Assembly: GCA_026390575.1 (NCBI GenBank)
Contig: JAPLFR010000009.1
Coordinates: forward strand, 310,001 to 374,000
DNA length: 64,000 nt
Source: Ignavibacteriales bacterium
GTDB lineage: Bacteria > Bacteroidota > Ignavibacteria > UBA10030
Reading direction: 5' to 3'
A program made the translations under genes and the position numbers. Shown piece by piece: positions 26,501-34,153 of the stretch. A model generated the notes under the pieces. The model worked only from the letters and a program-made list of their open reading frames with translations, made no database searches and was not told the origin of the DNA. Numbering within the stretch: position 1 is the first letter of the stretch; each line of letters opens with the position of its first letter.

Positions 26501-28414
26501 GCAAGTTCCTTTGCATCTAAGGTTGACTTCACAACGGGAACGACTCCCGTTGGTGTTGCTATCTGTGATGCGGATGGAGACGGCAAACCTGACCTCGTTG
26601 TTACAAACGCGAACAGCAATACTGTTTCGGTCTTCAGGAACACAAGCTCTTCCGGAGTTATGACGGCAAGCTCCTTTGCTCTAAAGGTTGATTTCACGAC
26701 GGGATTGTATCCATGCGGTGTTGCTATCGGTGATGTGGATGGAGACAGCAAACCTGACCTCGTTGTTACAAACGCGAACAGCAATACTGTTTCGGTCTTC
26801 AGGAACAGAAGCGATTCCGGAGTTATGACGGCAAGCTCCTTTGCTCCAAAAGTTGACTTCACGACGGGATCGTATCCATACGGTGTTGCTATCGGTGATA
26901 TGGATGGAGATGGTAAACCAGACTTCGTTGTTACAAACGCGAACAGCAATACTGTTTCGGTATTGCGGAACACGATCCTTGCCATCAACACATACACATT
27001 AGCGGTAACTGCAGTTAACGGAACAGTAACCAAGAATCCTGATCAGGTGAATTATAATTACGGATCGACAATTACATTAACAGCGACACCAAATCAAGGT
27101 TATACATTTACTGGTTGGAGCGGAGATACAAGTGGTTCGACTAATCCGCTAACATTAACAATGAATGGTAATAAAAAAATTACAGCAAACTTTAAAACAA
27201 CCAATGACGGAATCAGTTGGGTAAAACAATCAAGCGGTACAAGTGATTGGCTAAGCTCTGTTGATTTTATCGATGAGAATACAGGGTGGGTTGTGGGACA
27301 AACCGGCGACATTACCAATGTCGGTAGCATAATCCTAAAAACAACTGATGGAGGAACCGCTTGGATAAGTCAATCAAGCGGGGTAAGCAGTTGGTTATTC
27401 TCAGTTGATTTTATAGACCAGAGTACTGGTTGGACTGTAGGTCAATCTGGCACAATTCTTAAGACTACAAATGGAGGAACTAATTGGATAAGCCAATCAA
27501 GTGGTGTTAGTGACTGGTTACGTTCAGTCCATTTTATTGACCAGAATATCGGTTGGGTAGTCGGTGATGGTAGTACAATTCTTAAAACAACCAACGGCGG
27601 AATTAATTGGGTTAGACAATCAAGTGGCATCAGTGATTGGTTAAGTTCGGTTGACTTTGTTGATCAAAATGCCGGGTGGGCTGTGGGACAGTCCGGCGCT
27701 ATCATCAAAACAACCGACGGGGGAAACAGTTGGATAAGTCAATTAAGCGGAACAAGTGGTAATCTACAATCCGTTGATTTTATTGATCAGAATACTGGTT
27801 GGATAGTAGGAGTATTTTTAAATTCTTCTGGTGTTGTACTTGGACCCATTCTTAAGACGACCGACGGAGGAGCTAATTGGATAAATCAAACTAACGGAAA
27901 TGATAAATTTTTGTATTCAGTTCATTTTATTGATCAGAATACTGGTTGGGCTGTGGGTTCTTTAGGTCTGATACTCAAAACAACCAATGGTGGTAATAAT
28001 TGGATAAGTCAAACAAGCGAGATAAATACAGCGTTAAACTCTGTTTATTTTGTAAATAATACAGGCTGGGCTGTTGGGGAAGCTGGCACAATCCTTAAGA
28101 CAACCAACGGCGGTGTTACTTTTGTAAAAGATGCTAAGACAGAAATACCAGATCAATTTGTTTTATACCAGAACTATCCGAACCCGTTCAATCCAAATAC
28201 AAGGATAGAATATGGAATATCGAAAGCATCTCATATAACAATTAAAATATTTGATATACTGGGAAGAGAAGTCGCAACACTTATCAACGAAGTGAAATCG
28301 GCAGGAATATATACCACAACATTTAATGCGGCAAAAATGTTGAGCGGGATTTATTTTTATCGATTGCAGGCTGGAAATTTTGTTGAAACGAAAAAACTTG
28401 TTTTGCTGAAATAG
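23537..28414 (+). CDS. Secreted papain-like protease, multi-domain, with T9SS sorting domain
   Basis: A 1625-residue secreted protein. After a signal peptide (1-22) comes a C1A papain-type peptidase with Q100, nucleophile C106 (GTCGACWTFA), H243 (NHSVTLVGWD) and N267 (IKNSWGTSWGENGY), then a lectin-like beta domain. Downstream are fibronectin-like and choice-of-anchor-like modules, an IPT/TIG domain (PTSGPIGTTVTITG), seven VCBS/FG-GAP repeats (VDGDGKPDLVVTNA), a repeat ending in WSGDTSG, about seven YCF48/BNR-type repeats (WAVGQSGAIIKTTDGG) and the T9SS tail (YQNYPNPFNPNTRIEY ... KKLVLLK). It should degrade protein outside the cell or on its surface. The start at 23537 has aggataggaaa upstream; the frame extends to 23489 without support. 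Confidence 0.88.
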   Translation: MFNHLKYSVILLLFSLISSVYSQQMNNEINPDYVKWLEQKGSGNSEQFTIDGHPLGYIPPPYKIHTELPEYLKKQLAKKESLPASFDLRSTGGLTPVKDQGTCGACWTFATMGAIESRWKVNGKGTYDLSEDNLNTCHSPFLVAPCEGGNSSYSLAYLSRGSGPKSETDDPYNDKHTTVDCPSGLNPQGIVTSGWFIPKSDPILIKSLIQQYGALSTNMYYTESSYNASNYTYYYSGTAGNNHSVTLVGWDDNKVTAGGTGAWIIKNSWGTSWGENGYFYIAYQDTKVNNEVTLFKDYIDYNPNQTISTYSESGSVESVGYGTSQAYALVKFIATGNVQLMKIGTYVTYPGSVVSMEVYDNFDGSSSLTGLLGSISSQTCTYTGYYAFDFSSPINISNGNNYYVKISYQTPGWNYPIPIEAYIAGYNNPTFETGKCWISSGGSTWSSLGNNEDLCAYAYTSTNIAPNAPTVTTTTATNITSTSASSGGNVTSDGGATITVRGVCWSTGSNPTLGNSHTSDGTGTGTFTSSITGLSPGILYHYRAYATNSAGTSYGSELTFTTTSSTPTITISPTSLPYFGNVVVGQNSSSQSYTVSGSNLTANIAIQAPTGFQVSLNSISGFASSLNLTQSGSTVPSTTIYAKFSPMSAGFQSGNISHTSSGATTKNISISGTGTAVSTSAVLSFTPTSGPIGTTVTITGSNFSTTPANNIVYFGAVSAQVSSATQTQLVVAVPTGATYQPISVTVNGLTAYANAPFIVTFPSSQIIDTSSFASKLDFTTGSAPIGGVICDVDGDGKPDLVVTNANSNTVSVFRNTSASGVMTASSFAPKVDFTTGSHPYGVAIGDVDGDGKPDLVVINANSNTVSVFRNTSSSGSITTSSFAPKVDFTTGPSPVSVTICDVDGDGKPDLVVTNASSNTVSIFRNTSSSGVMMASSFALKVDFTTGSYPYGVAIDDVDRDGKPDLVVTNASSNTVSVFRNTSSSGSITASSFASKVDFTTGTTPVGVAICDADGDGKPDLVVTNANSNTVSVFRNTSSSGVMTASSFALKVDFTTGLYPCGVAIGDVDGDSKPDLVVTNANSNTVSVFRNRSDSGVMTASSFAPKVDFTTGSYPYGVAIGDMDGDGKPDFVVTNANSNTVSVLRNTILAINTYTLAVTAVNGTVTKNPDQVNYNYGSTITLTATPNQGYTFTGWSGDTSGSTNPLTLTMNGNKKITANFKTTNDGISWVKQSSGTSDWLSSVDFIDENTGWVVGQTGDITNVGSIILKTTDGGTAWISQSSGVSSWLFSVDFIDQSTGWTVGQSGTILKTTNGGTNWISQSSGVSDWLRSVHFIDQNIGWVVGDGSTILKTTNGGINWVRQSSGISDWLSSVDFVDQNAGWAVGQSGAIIKTTDGGNSWISQLSGTSGNLQSVDFIDQNTGWIVGVFLNSSGVVLGPILKTTDGGANWINQTNGNDKFLYSVHFIDQNTGWAVGSLGLILKTTNGGNNWISQTSEINTALNSVYFVNNTGWAVGEAGTILKTTNGGVTFVKDAKTEIPDQFVLYQNYPNPFNPNTRIEYGISKASHITIKIFDILGREVATLINEVKSAGIYTTTFNAAKMLSGIYFYRLQAGNFVETKKLVLLK
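25850..27000 (+). repeat. Seven 165-bp repeats coding FG-GAP/VCBS units
   Basis: The segment gatgtggatggagac and its flanks recur with exact 165-base spacing (25907, 26072, 26237, 26402, 26567, 26732, 26897). The units are nearly identical at DNA level and keep the frame, so they arose by recent tandem duplication or are kept alike by gene conversion. Each encodes a 55-residue calcium-binding-type propeller blade (DVDGDGKPDLVV). Long antisense open frames here are a by-product of the repeat. Confidence 0.85.
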
Positions 28415-28691
28415 TATCACCTGACACCAATTGCACTCCGCTGTCCGGTCAAAGTAGAAAAAGTGTAAAAAGAAATGAAACTTAAATCAAGAGTGTGTTA
28501 CTTTCTGAAAGAATCGAGCCGCCGGCGTGATGGGAACGCTAACCGTTTTAAAAAAGGAAAGAGTCAAGTAAAATAAATCCTCGTCAATCCAGAAATCGTC
28601 AACAGGAGTAATTTTATCTTTCTTGATTGCTTCGCTTGCGCTCTAACGAAAATATATTTTCTAATAATAAAAAGTCTTTCTCCGATTTTAA

Positions 28692-28943
28692 TCATATTCT
28701 TCTCCGTTTTTCACAGTTAACCTCTAAAATATCAACTTGTAAATAATTGGATATTGCTCTAATGTTTTTTTGAACTTCGGCTAATTTATCTTCAAGTATT
28801 TTAAGGCGGGAAGCGATGCTTAATCTTTGCATTGCCGCAATATAAATTCTATAATGACAAAATAATTCGCCAAATTTATGGATCAGTTCATGATGCTTTT
28901 GTTTGTAGGAATGAAAGATGTCAAACATATAAATAGAAAGCAC
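28692..28943 (-). CDS. Small helical protein, unknown
   Basis: An 83-residue open frame from GTG at 28943 with a helix-rich, coiled-coil-like C-terminal half (SRLKILEDKLAEVQKNIRA). I do not recognise a family. It is the last frame of the leftward module before the cargo genes, but the start lacks a ribosome site. It may not be a gene. Confidence 0.35.
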   Translation of the reverse strand: MLSIYMFDIFHSYKQKHHELIHKFGELFCHYRIYIAAMQRLSIASRLKILEDKLAEVQKNIRAISNYLQVDILEVNCEKRRRI

Positions 28944-29031
28944 AAACGGGAGGGTATTACCCCTCGCGTGTGCGAATTATTACTTAATGATATGTTTCGC
29001 CAAATGGTGTTATCATATCCGTCTTATTTCA

Positions 29032-29262
29032 TTATAGCATATCCCGCAAAACGCCAAATGCTTCAAGGACATACTTCTTTATTTCCGCCAAACCTATCAT
29101 AGTTTTAAATTGGTCTGATATTAGTTTTACCTTTCGGATTGGCATTTTTAATCTCTTGCCTGTTTCTGTGCAAGTCAATTTTAAAATAAAGCGATACAGA
29201 AATATACTGCGCTCCTCGTGCGTCATCTCGTCTATATATGTTAGATAAAAATCGTTATTCAT
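29032..29262 (-). CDS. Small helix-turn-helix-like protein, unknown
   Basis: A 76-residue protein with a helix arrangement similar to sigma region 4 or other small helix-turn-helix domains (EERSIFLYRFILKL then TGKRLKMPIRKVKLISDQFK). A near-consensus promoter lies directly upstream (29281-29308), which supports a real, separately transcribed gene. No ribosome site is visible. It may be a regulator of the element, but there is no specific match. Confidence 0.5.
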   Translation of the reverse strand: MNNDFYLTYIDEMTHEERSIFLYRFILKLTCTETGKRLKMPIRKVKLISDQFKTMIGLAEIKKYVLEAFGVLRDML

Positions 29263-29280
29263 ATTTTTGTTTAACAGTGT

Positions 29281-29308
29281 ATATTAACACATCCAAATAT
29301 TATGTCAA
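29281..29308 (-). promoter_or_regulatory. Sigma-70-type promoter, leftward
   Basis: On the minus strand TTGACA, 16 bases, TAATAT. The expected start of transcription is a few bases upstream of the 76-residue gene. Confidence 0.55.
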
Positions 29309-29340
29309 GTAGTGATATAGGGTTAAGCTGTTAATAAAAA

Positions 29341-29361
29341 AGCCCTGTTTTATTCAGGGCT
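29341..29361 (-). terminator. Intrinsic terminator of the leftward module
   Basis: The stem agccctg/cagggct is followed on the minus strand by a T run. It lies a few bases after the stop of the primase-like gene, with the next promoter just beyond it. Confidence 0.75.
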
Positions 29362-29368
29362 ATTAAGG

Positions 29369-30091
29369 TTAGGCAACCTTGACGAAAGTTTTATTAGCGA
29401 GACGGACAACTATGTTATCGGGCTCAGGGTGATGAACAATTACACAAAAGAACTTGGATAACTGCTCGGCTTGGATGTCGGTCATAGTCTTACCGATAAG
29501 GGAAACAGAGGGGTCGCCTTTCTTGATAAGCTCAAGCGTTTCCCAAATAGATACAGTCAGATGAACCACCTCGGACGCGGCGCGGTTTCCGTTATAAAGA
29601 GTTCTCTTAAACCCTTTTGGGAAAAACCATTCATCAGTCTTGGGGTTGTAAGCGACATAGCCGGAATGATTGCCGTTTTCATCATACATCTTAAAAGCAA
29701 TCCGACCGGAAATAATGCTATGCTGCTTGACGAGGCCGATTTCGTATTTCTTAGCCATTTCTTCGGAGATCCCTTTGTCCTCAAGGAATTTACAATAGTG
29801 TAATTCCAGATTAGGCAATTCCCGTTTTGGTTCTTTCGGTGTCGTCAAGAAATGGTCTTTCAAATCCTTGGCTGCCATTCTTAAATCAACTCCTTTCTGT
29901 TGCGCCAAAAAGTTAATGATGCTTCCTTTATCTTCTCCAATTGGATTAAAGTAAAGGTTTTTAGAAGTGGTGATTACGAATCTCTCGCCCTTCAATTCTC
30001 CGTTTGTCGTGGTGTAAGGGATATTGAGCCAATCCAAAACATCTTTGAATTGTATCTTCTGGCTAATCTCTTGGAAATTGAGGTATTCCAT
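29369..30091 (-). CDS. Primase-like protein with degenerate TOPRIM
   Basis: A 240-residue protein. The N-terminus (NFQEISQKIQFKDVLDWLNI ... GERFVITTSKNLYFNPIGEDKGSIINFLA) resembles the N-terminal zinc-binding/CHC2-type region of plasmid primases, but no zinc cysteines are present. The middle GRIAFKMYDENGNHSGYVAY matches the TOPRIM-N segment of DnaG-like proteins. The C-terminus (SIWETLELIKKGDPSVSLIG, TDIQAEQL) has TOPRIM shape but lacks the catalytic glutamate of VEGxxD, so activity is doubtful. It may bind DNA or be a primase relic. Good ribosome site aaaggag before ATG 30091. Role is inferred as replication of the element. Confidence 0.6.
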   Translation of the reverse strand: MEYLNFQEISQKIQFKDVLDWLNIPYTTTNGELKGERFVITTSKNLYFNPIGEDKGSIINFLAQQKGVDLRMAAKDLKDHFLTTPKEPKRELPNLELHYCKFLEDKGISEEMAKKYEIGLVKQHSIISGRIAFKMYDENGNHSGYVAYNPKTDEWFFPKGFKRTLYNGNRAASEVVHLTVSIWETLELIKKGDPSVSLIGKTMTDIQAEQLSKFFCVIVHHPEPDNIVVRLANKTFVKVA

Positions 30092-30139
30092 AGAAGCTCC
30101 TTTCTTTTTAATGGACTACTTCTATTATACCATATAAAG

Positions 30140-30376
30140 CAAAAGACCGGCATGAGCCGGTCCTTCGTCATCAAATCGAAACGCAAATAATATCTATTCA
30201 GTTTCAGCCAAAGACTAAATAAATATTATAGTTCAACCGCTGGCCGTTAATCGCATTGATAGGAGTCATCAAATGCTCCGTTAGCTTCCGCTCACAATAC
30301 GACTTATCTGTGCTTGGTGACAAGTCAAACTAAGATTCGGTTTTTCGCCTATCTCTGCGTTTCTATATCTATTATA
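30140..30376 (-). ncRNA. Candidate small RNA unit between promoter and terminator
   Basis: The 280-base gap holds no gene. On the minus strand, -35 TTGTCT (30393-30398) and an extended -10 TGGTATAAT (-10 box at 30371-30376) lie at the end of the coupling-protein gene. About 210 bases on is a strong hairpin gaccggc-tcat-gccggtc (30145-30162) followed by TTTT. This could be a short RNA gene. A further extended -10 box (30124-30129) follows and may drive the primase-like gene instead. Confidence 0.35.
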
Positions 30377-31598
30377 CCATTATCCAGTCATCAGACAAGA
30401 AATTATATGTTGGTTCTTGTTCTGTTGGGGTGGTTTGGCTTGGGATTGGTTCTGTTTGATTGGGAAGAGGGGGAAAAGTTTTGATATGGCTGTTGCTTGT
30501 TCCTAATCTCGTAAAAGCGTGGTAATCCGGCAAGTCCATTATTTCGGATTCCTTAACTCTCAGAATATCGGCTAATCTCTTTGCTTCAGTGTCGCCGCAA
30601 TTAAAAACAATATAAGAACCGACTATTCCGAATATTGAGCTTAATACCTTTGGTTCTATTTCCAAAAAATCGTGGTGAGAAAGAGTGAATCCAACTTGGC
30701 AACTTCTGGCAAATTGTAATAGGGAAGGGAAGCTGGAATTGACGCTTGTCTGAAATTCATCAATGTAAATCATCAAAGGTTTCTTGATCGTGTTATTCTT
30801 GATATAGGAAAAAACTGAATAGAGAATCAGAGCAGATAAGAACCTCTGGTTGTCGTTGTCGCTGGTGGCGGTATTAACAAGTAAGGACTGACCCTGTTCT
30901 ATGATAGAAGAAATATCAAACTCGTTTTCTCCTGTCGTAAGAAATTGGCTCATCTCTTCATTATCAAGAAATTGAGAAAGACGGCTTGATATGCTTCCCA
31001 TTGTGTTTATATAATCGCTCGTTTTTTTAAATCCGCTTTTCTTGGTGTCTTCTATTTCGTTGAACCATTTCCGAGTGGCTGGCTCGGAAAATGGATAACG
31101 CTCTCTGACATCCTTAAAACTCAAAAATTCATTTAAAAACTTAAGATTGCGGTCTTCTTCTTTAAATCCCTTAATCGCTTTGGAGAGTATCTCTTTCATA
31201 CGAACGGTCGCCTCCGGATTTATAGAGGTGGCTGTAATCATAATATCCATAACATCTGTAAATTCTCGGATAAGAGTATCTACTTTATACCCGCGGCGTC
31301 TTAAAGGGTTTATCTTGACAGGGTTATTAAAGGAAACATAACGAGCATTAGGATTTATCAGTTTGTTGACGCTGTCGCCTTTCGGATCTATGAAGATAAC
31401 GGATAGCCCATACTTCATATCATAGTCGGCCATTCGTTCCATTAGAACGGATTTTCCCATACCCGTCTTGCCGATTATGTATGTGTGGTTAAATCTTTGA
31501 TTAAGATTTGTTATATATGGCAACTCAAGGTGAATATCTTCTAATGAACCGAGTTTTAGTAAATACTTATTCACGCGTGGCAGCCTTGTCTCTTTCAT
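30372..31598 (-). CDS. Type IV coupling-protein-like ATPase (TraD/TcpA/FtsK-like)
   Basis: A 408-residue P-loop ATPase. Walker A IIGKTGMGKS (41-50) is followed by VIFIDPKGDS; Walker B is MIYIDEFQ (D280, E281). A later TLSHHDFLEI segment fits a sensor motif. This is the pattern of conjugative coupling proteins and HerA/FtsK-like DNA pumps. It lacks its own N-terminal membrane helices; the gene upstream, which overlaps it by 32 bases, encodes a protein with two such helices and a coiled coil and could supply the anchor. It would drive DNA transfer of the element. No VirB4-type partner was seen. Confidence 0.8.
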   Translation of the reverse strand: MKETRLPRVNKYLLKLGSLEDIHLELPYITNLNQRFNHTYIIGKTGMGKSVLMERMADYDMKYGLSVIFIDPKGDSVNKLINPNARYVSFNNPVKINPLRRRGYKVDTLIREFTDVMDIMITATSINPEATVRMKEILSKAIKGFKEEDRNLKFLNEFLSFKDVRERYPFSEPATRKWFNEIEDTKKSGFKKTSDYINTMGSISSRLSQFLDNEEMSQFLTTGENEFDISSIIEQGQSLLVNTATSDNDNQRFLSALILYSVFSYIKNNTIKKPLMIYIDEFQTSVNSSFPSLLQFARSCQVGFTLSHHDFLEIEPKVLSSIFGIVGSYIVFNCGDTEAKRLADILRVKESEIMDLPDYHAFTRLGTSNSHIKTFPPLPNQTEPIPSQTTPTEQEPTYNFLSDDWIMV

Positions 31599-32676
31599 AT
31601 TTAAAATTAAGAACCTCTGCTTCGGTAAACTTACTTTTCGCCTCCGCCTTTTTATAGGCAGTTTCCTGTTTCATCTTATTCAGTGTTTCTTCCGCTAATT
31701 TGCGTTTCATATCAAAATCTTCTATCGAAGATGTAACACCACTGCCAAATAAAGAAATAAGTATAAGGGTTTGAGAGGGAGTGATGTTTTCTGTGTCTAA
31801 ATCCTGAACAATTTTTTTATATAATTCAATAACTTGTTTTTTTACTTTTCCATCAAACTTAGCTTGCCATTTTTCCAGATAGATATGAGTTTCATTGATG
31901 TTTTTCCTATTGGTGGCATCCATTATGCGTTCTTCTTTTGCTGTCTCACGTTCGGCCATTTCCATTTGATGACGGTCTTTATCTCTTTGAAGTTCATCTT
32001 GCTGTCTTTGTAGTTCAATCCTTTCTTTCTCTAGCCTGATTTTCATTAATTCTGTATCTGTTTTGAGGGCAGTAAGTTCATTTTCGTATTTATCTTGCAA
32101 TAACTTTAAGTTATTATCAGATATTATTGATTGTCTTTTTAATTCATTTAACTCGGTGTGGGCAAGATGATTAATCTTATCATAACTGATTAATGCATCT
32201 ACTTTCAAACGAATAAAAGATTGACCGGTGTCCGCTATACTCCGAATATATTGATTTAATAACCTAACTCTTTCAACATCCAATTCTAAACGTCTATTTC
32301 CCCATCCCTTAAAAAATATCGGTGTGGGAGAAGTTAGGGTATTCTGGAGTTCTCCGATCAATGATTGTAGATTAACTTCCGATAAATTAATTTCTTTTTT
32401 GGTCGGAAGATTGTCATCTGTGGGTTCAAGTAATGACATAATTTTATCCTTGTTATAAAGGTCTTTATAACTTGTTAATGATGCTAAATAATATGTAATA
32501 GCTAAAGTTCCAAAAATAAGAAGTGGCCAAATAAAAAAACTGGAATATTCTACACCCAACAAATTAAAGAGGAAATGTCCGATTGCTTCGGTAGAGATAA
32601 AAAATATATTAATAACTAAAAAGATAAGACAAAGTGAAATAAATACAATAAGAAATATAGCACCCAAAATTTTCAT
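31567..32676 (-). CDS. Membrane protein with long coiled coil
   Basis: A 369-residue protein with two N-terminal membrane segments (about 2-28 and 45-70) and a long charged coiled coil (about 180-265, rich in LQRQQDELQRDKDRHQMEM-like text), then a helical C-terminus. I choose the ATG at 32676, seven bases after the preceding stop, over a TTG at 32712 that would overlap it. I do not recognise the family. Placement just before and overlapping the coupling ATPase suggests a membrane partner in DNA transfer, like the small membrane proteins that anchor soluble coupling ATPases; this is inference. Confidence 0.6.
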   Translation of the reverse strand: MKILGAIFLIVFISLCLIFLVINIFFISTEAIGHFLFNLLGVEYSSFFIWPLLIFGTLAITYYLASLTSYKDLYNKDKIMSLLEPTDDNLPTKKEINLSEVNLQSLIGELQNTLTSPTPIFFKGWGNRRLELDVERVRLLNQYIRSIADTGQSFIRLKVDALISYDKINHLAHTELNELKRQSIISDNNLKLLQDKYENELTALKTDTELMKIRLEKERIELQRQQDELQRDKDRHQMEMAERETAKEERIMDATNRKNINETHIYLEKWQAKFDGKVKKQVIELYKKIVQDLDTENITPSQTLILISLFGSGVTSSIEDFDMKRKLAEETLNKMKQETAYKKAEAKSKFTEAEVLNFKYERDKAATRE

Positions 32677-32683
32677 AAATAAT

Positions 32684-33157
32684 CTATTTATTAAATATTT
32701 TGTGATACCCAAAATTATGTCTTATCACTTTTTCATAATCCGATTTTACATAGTAAAATTGGAGTGTATCTCTATAAAATGTAATACCCATATCGTCTAT
32801 TTGATTCTCGTAAACGACAAAGTCATGTTTCCAAAAAAAAGAAAAATTATAAAGATGTTCATCGTGTCTAAATTTTAAAATACAATTTTTATCGCAAATT
32901 ATCGAAAAGTGATAAAATATATAATGAGTATAATTAACATCGTTGATAAATAGACCCTTATCATCAAAATCACAATCAAATTTGTAAAGAACATTCTTTT
33001 TTAGTGATACCTCGCTGGTATAAAAATAATTATCACTATATCGAGTTGCTCCTTTTATTGGTTTTCGTCCATATAAAAAACCAATAAGTAAGACAAGAAT
33101 AAATAAAAACGTAAAAACGAACCCTAATAATCTAAACTTGTTTTTTAATAAATTCAT
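32684..33157 (-). CDS. Small membrane protein, unknown
   Basis: A 157-residue protein with one N-terminal membrane helix (about 9-29) and an aromatic-rich, probably beta-rich outer domain. No family recognised. Its start overlaps the stop of the Replic_Relax-like gene by four bases (ATGA), and the next membrane protein follows after seven bases, so the three genes and the coupling ATPase look like one transcript. Confidence 0.55.
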   Translation of the reverse strand: MNLLKNKFRLLGFVFTFLFILVLLIGFLYGRKPIKGATRYSDNYFYTSEVSLKKNVLYKFDCDFDDKGLFINDVNYTHYIFYHFSIICDKNCILKFRHDEHLYNFSFFWKHDFVVYENQIDDMGITFYRDTLQFYYVKSDYEKVIRHNFGYHKIFNK

Positions 33158-33906
33158 AAACTACTTAAAAAATTAAATCCTTGTCCAAAATCTTTTTTTA
33201 ATTTACAAACAAACACGACAGAAAACTTAAAGGTATTTATAGAAGGAACGGGCAAATCTAAATGATAAGATTTTTCTTTCCAATAATTATAAACTCTCTT
33301 GTCGCGGGCAAGTTTCAAATAGTTGATCCTCTTACTCTCAAGCCAATCACTCCAACCGGCCTTACTCGCTTCTATTTCTAAAAATTCTAACTTATAAGCC
33401 TTATCATTAGCTCTAACAAGTAAAGCGTCTGGCCTTAAGTAATCAAAAGAAGGGTAGAGCAACGCCTTGAAGTCTGGAAGTTTAAGGGCTTGGATAAAAA
33501 CCTCGGTGTTGTTAAGCTCGTTTATACCGCCTTCTCCGTTAAAGTTCTTAGGCACGGCTCTGGTATCGTAGCCCGCTTCTTTTAGAATATCTAAACTCCT
33601 AGGAGTGGACACATAGACGCCGTTGGCGGTCAGATTCAAAAGTCCTAATCCTACAAGCCGATCAAGTTTCTTTGTAGAGCAAATCTTAGAGTATCGGGAA
33701 TTAATTAACTTAATGTCTGACTGCCGGACATACTTAAGCAATCGGATATGATAAAGCATATCCCAAAGTAGTTTGAAACTTCCGCCGCTTTCTAATGGGA
33801 TTATGTCTCTTAAGTCGTTTTTTAATTCCGATAGCTCCACCTGTAAAAGATATATAAAAAACCTGTAAATCTCTTGTGTGGATACAGAATAATCAGGTGG
33901 TCGCAA
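33154..33906 (-). CDS. Replication-relaxation (Replic_Relax) family-like protein
   Basis: A 250-residue protein with a winged-helix-like N-terminal part (about 45-105: LKYVRQSDIKLINSR ... LDRLVGLGLLNLTANGVYV) and a C-terminal PD-(D/E)XK-like core: YLRPDALLV, then FLEIEASK. This layout is that of the Replic_Relax family, found on plasmids and conjugative elements with TcpA/FtsK-type coupling ATPases, where it is proposed to initiate DNA processing. The start is TTG at 33906; no ATG is available in frame upstream. It leads the transcript that ends with the coupling ATPase. Two ttacaggt motifs lie upstream and may be operator or binding sites. Confidence 0.6.
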   Translation of the reverse strand: MRPPDYSVSTQEIYRFFIYLLQVELSELKNDLRDIIPLESGGSFKLLWDMLYHIRLLKYVRQSDIKLINSRYSKICSTKKLDRLVGLGLLNLTANGVYVSTPRSLDILKEAGYDTRAVPKNFNGEGGINELNNTEVFIQALKLPDFKALLYPSFDYLRPDALLVRANDKAYKLEFLEIEASKAGWSDWLESKRINYLKLARDKRVYNYWKEKSYHLDLPVPSINTFKFSVVFVCKLKKDFGQGFNFLSSL

Positions 33907-33907
33907 A

Positions 33908-33965
33908 TTACAGGTAAAAACAAAAACCCCCTTTGTTAGTGAGGTATAATTATAAATTTACAGGT
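33908..33965. repeat. Pair of TTACAGGT direct repeats
   Basis: The motif aaattacaggt/aatttacaggt occurs at 33908-33915 and 33958-33965 (eight-base cores), 50 bases apart, directly before the Replic_Relax-like gene. A related cctgtaaa lies inside the gene start. Possible regulator binding sites or a small iteron pair; weak evidence. Confidence 0.35.
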
Positions 33966-33975
33966 TGCTATATAA

Positions 33976-34130
33976 GGCGTGAGAATGGAAGGCCGGAGGT
34001 CGAGCGCTCCGTTTCGTGCGGAGGGTGAGAAAACGATGGCCTTTGATTCTAGGGAGTGGCATCGGGATATACAAAAAACAGGCTTACGCCCGTTTATTGC
34101 CGACTTTGATGTAATTAGCAGTCAAAGTCT
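33976..34130. ncRNA. Hairpin-rich gene-free segment (small RNA or oriT candidate)
   Basis: This lies in the 250-base gap between the Replic_Relax-like gene and a small gene. Arms aaggcc (33989-33994) and ggcctt (34038-34043) enclose a hairpin gctccg/cggag (34006-34023). Then come aaacaggc/gcccgttt (34076-34095) and a perfect pair gactttga (34102-34109) / tcaaagtc (34122-34129). Four nested or adjacent hairpins beside a relaxase-like gene suggest an origin of transfer or a structured RNA. No known motif matched by eye. Confidence 0.4.
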
Positions 34131-34153
34131 CTTCTGTTGTTATAATAACTCCG

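Noticed and set aside
25907-26960. CRISPR-like regular spacing
   Set aside because: Spacing is regular but the units are coding propeller blades with no unique spacers.
25489-27033. 514-residue open frame on the minus strand opposite the protease gene
   Set aside because: It is the antisense of the FG-GAP repeats; the + strand frame has clear domains.
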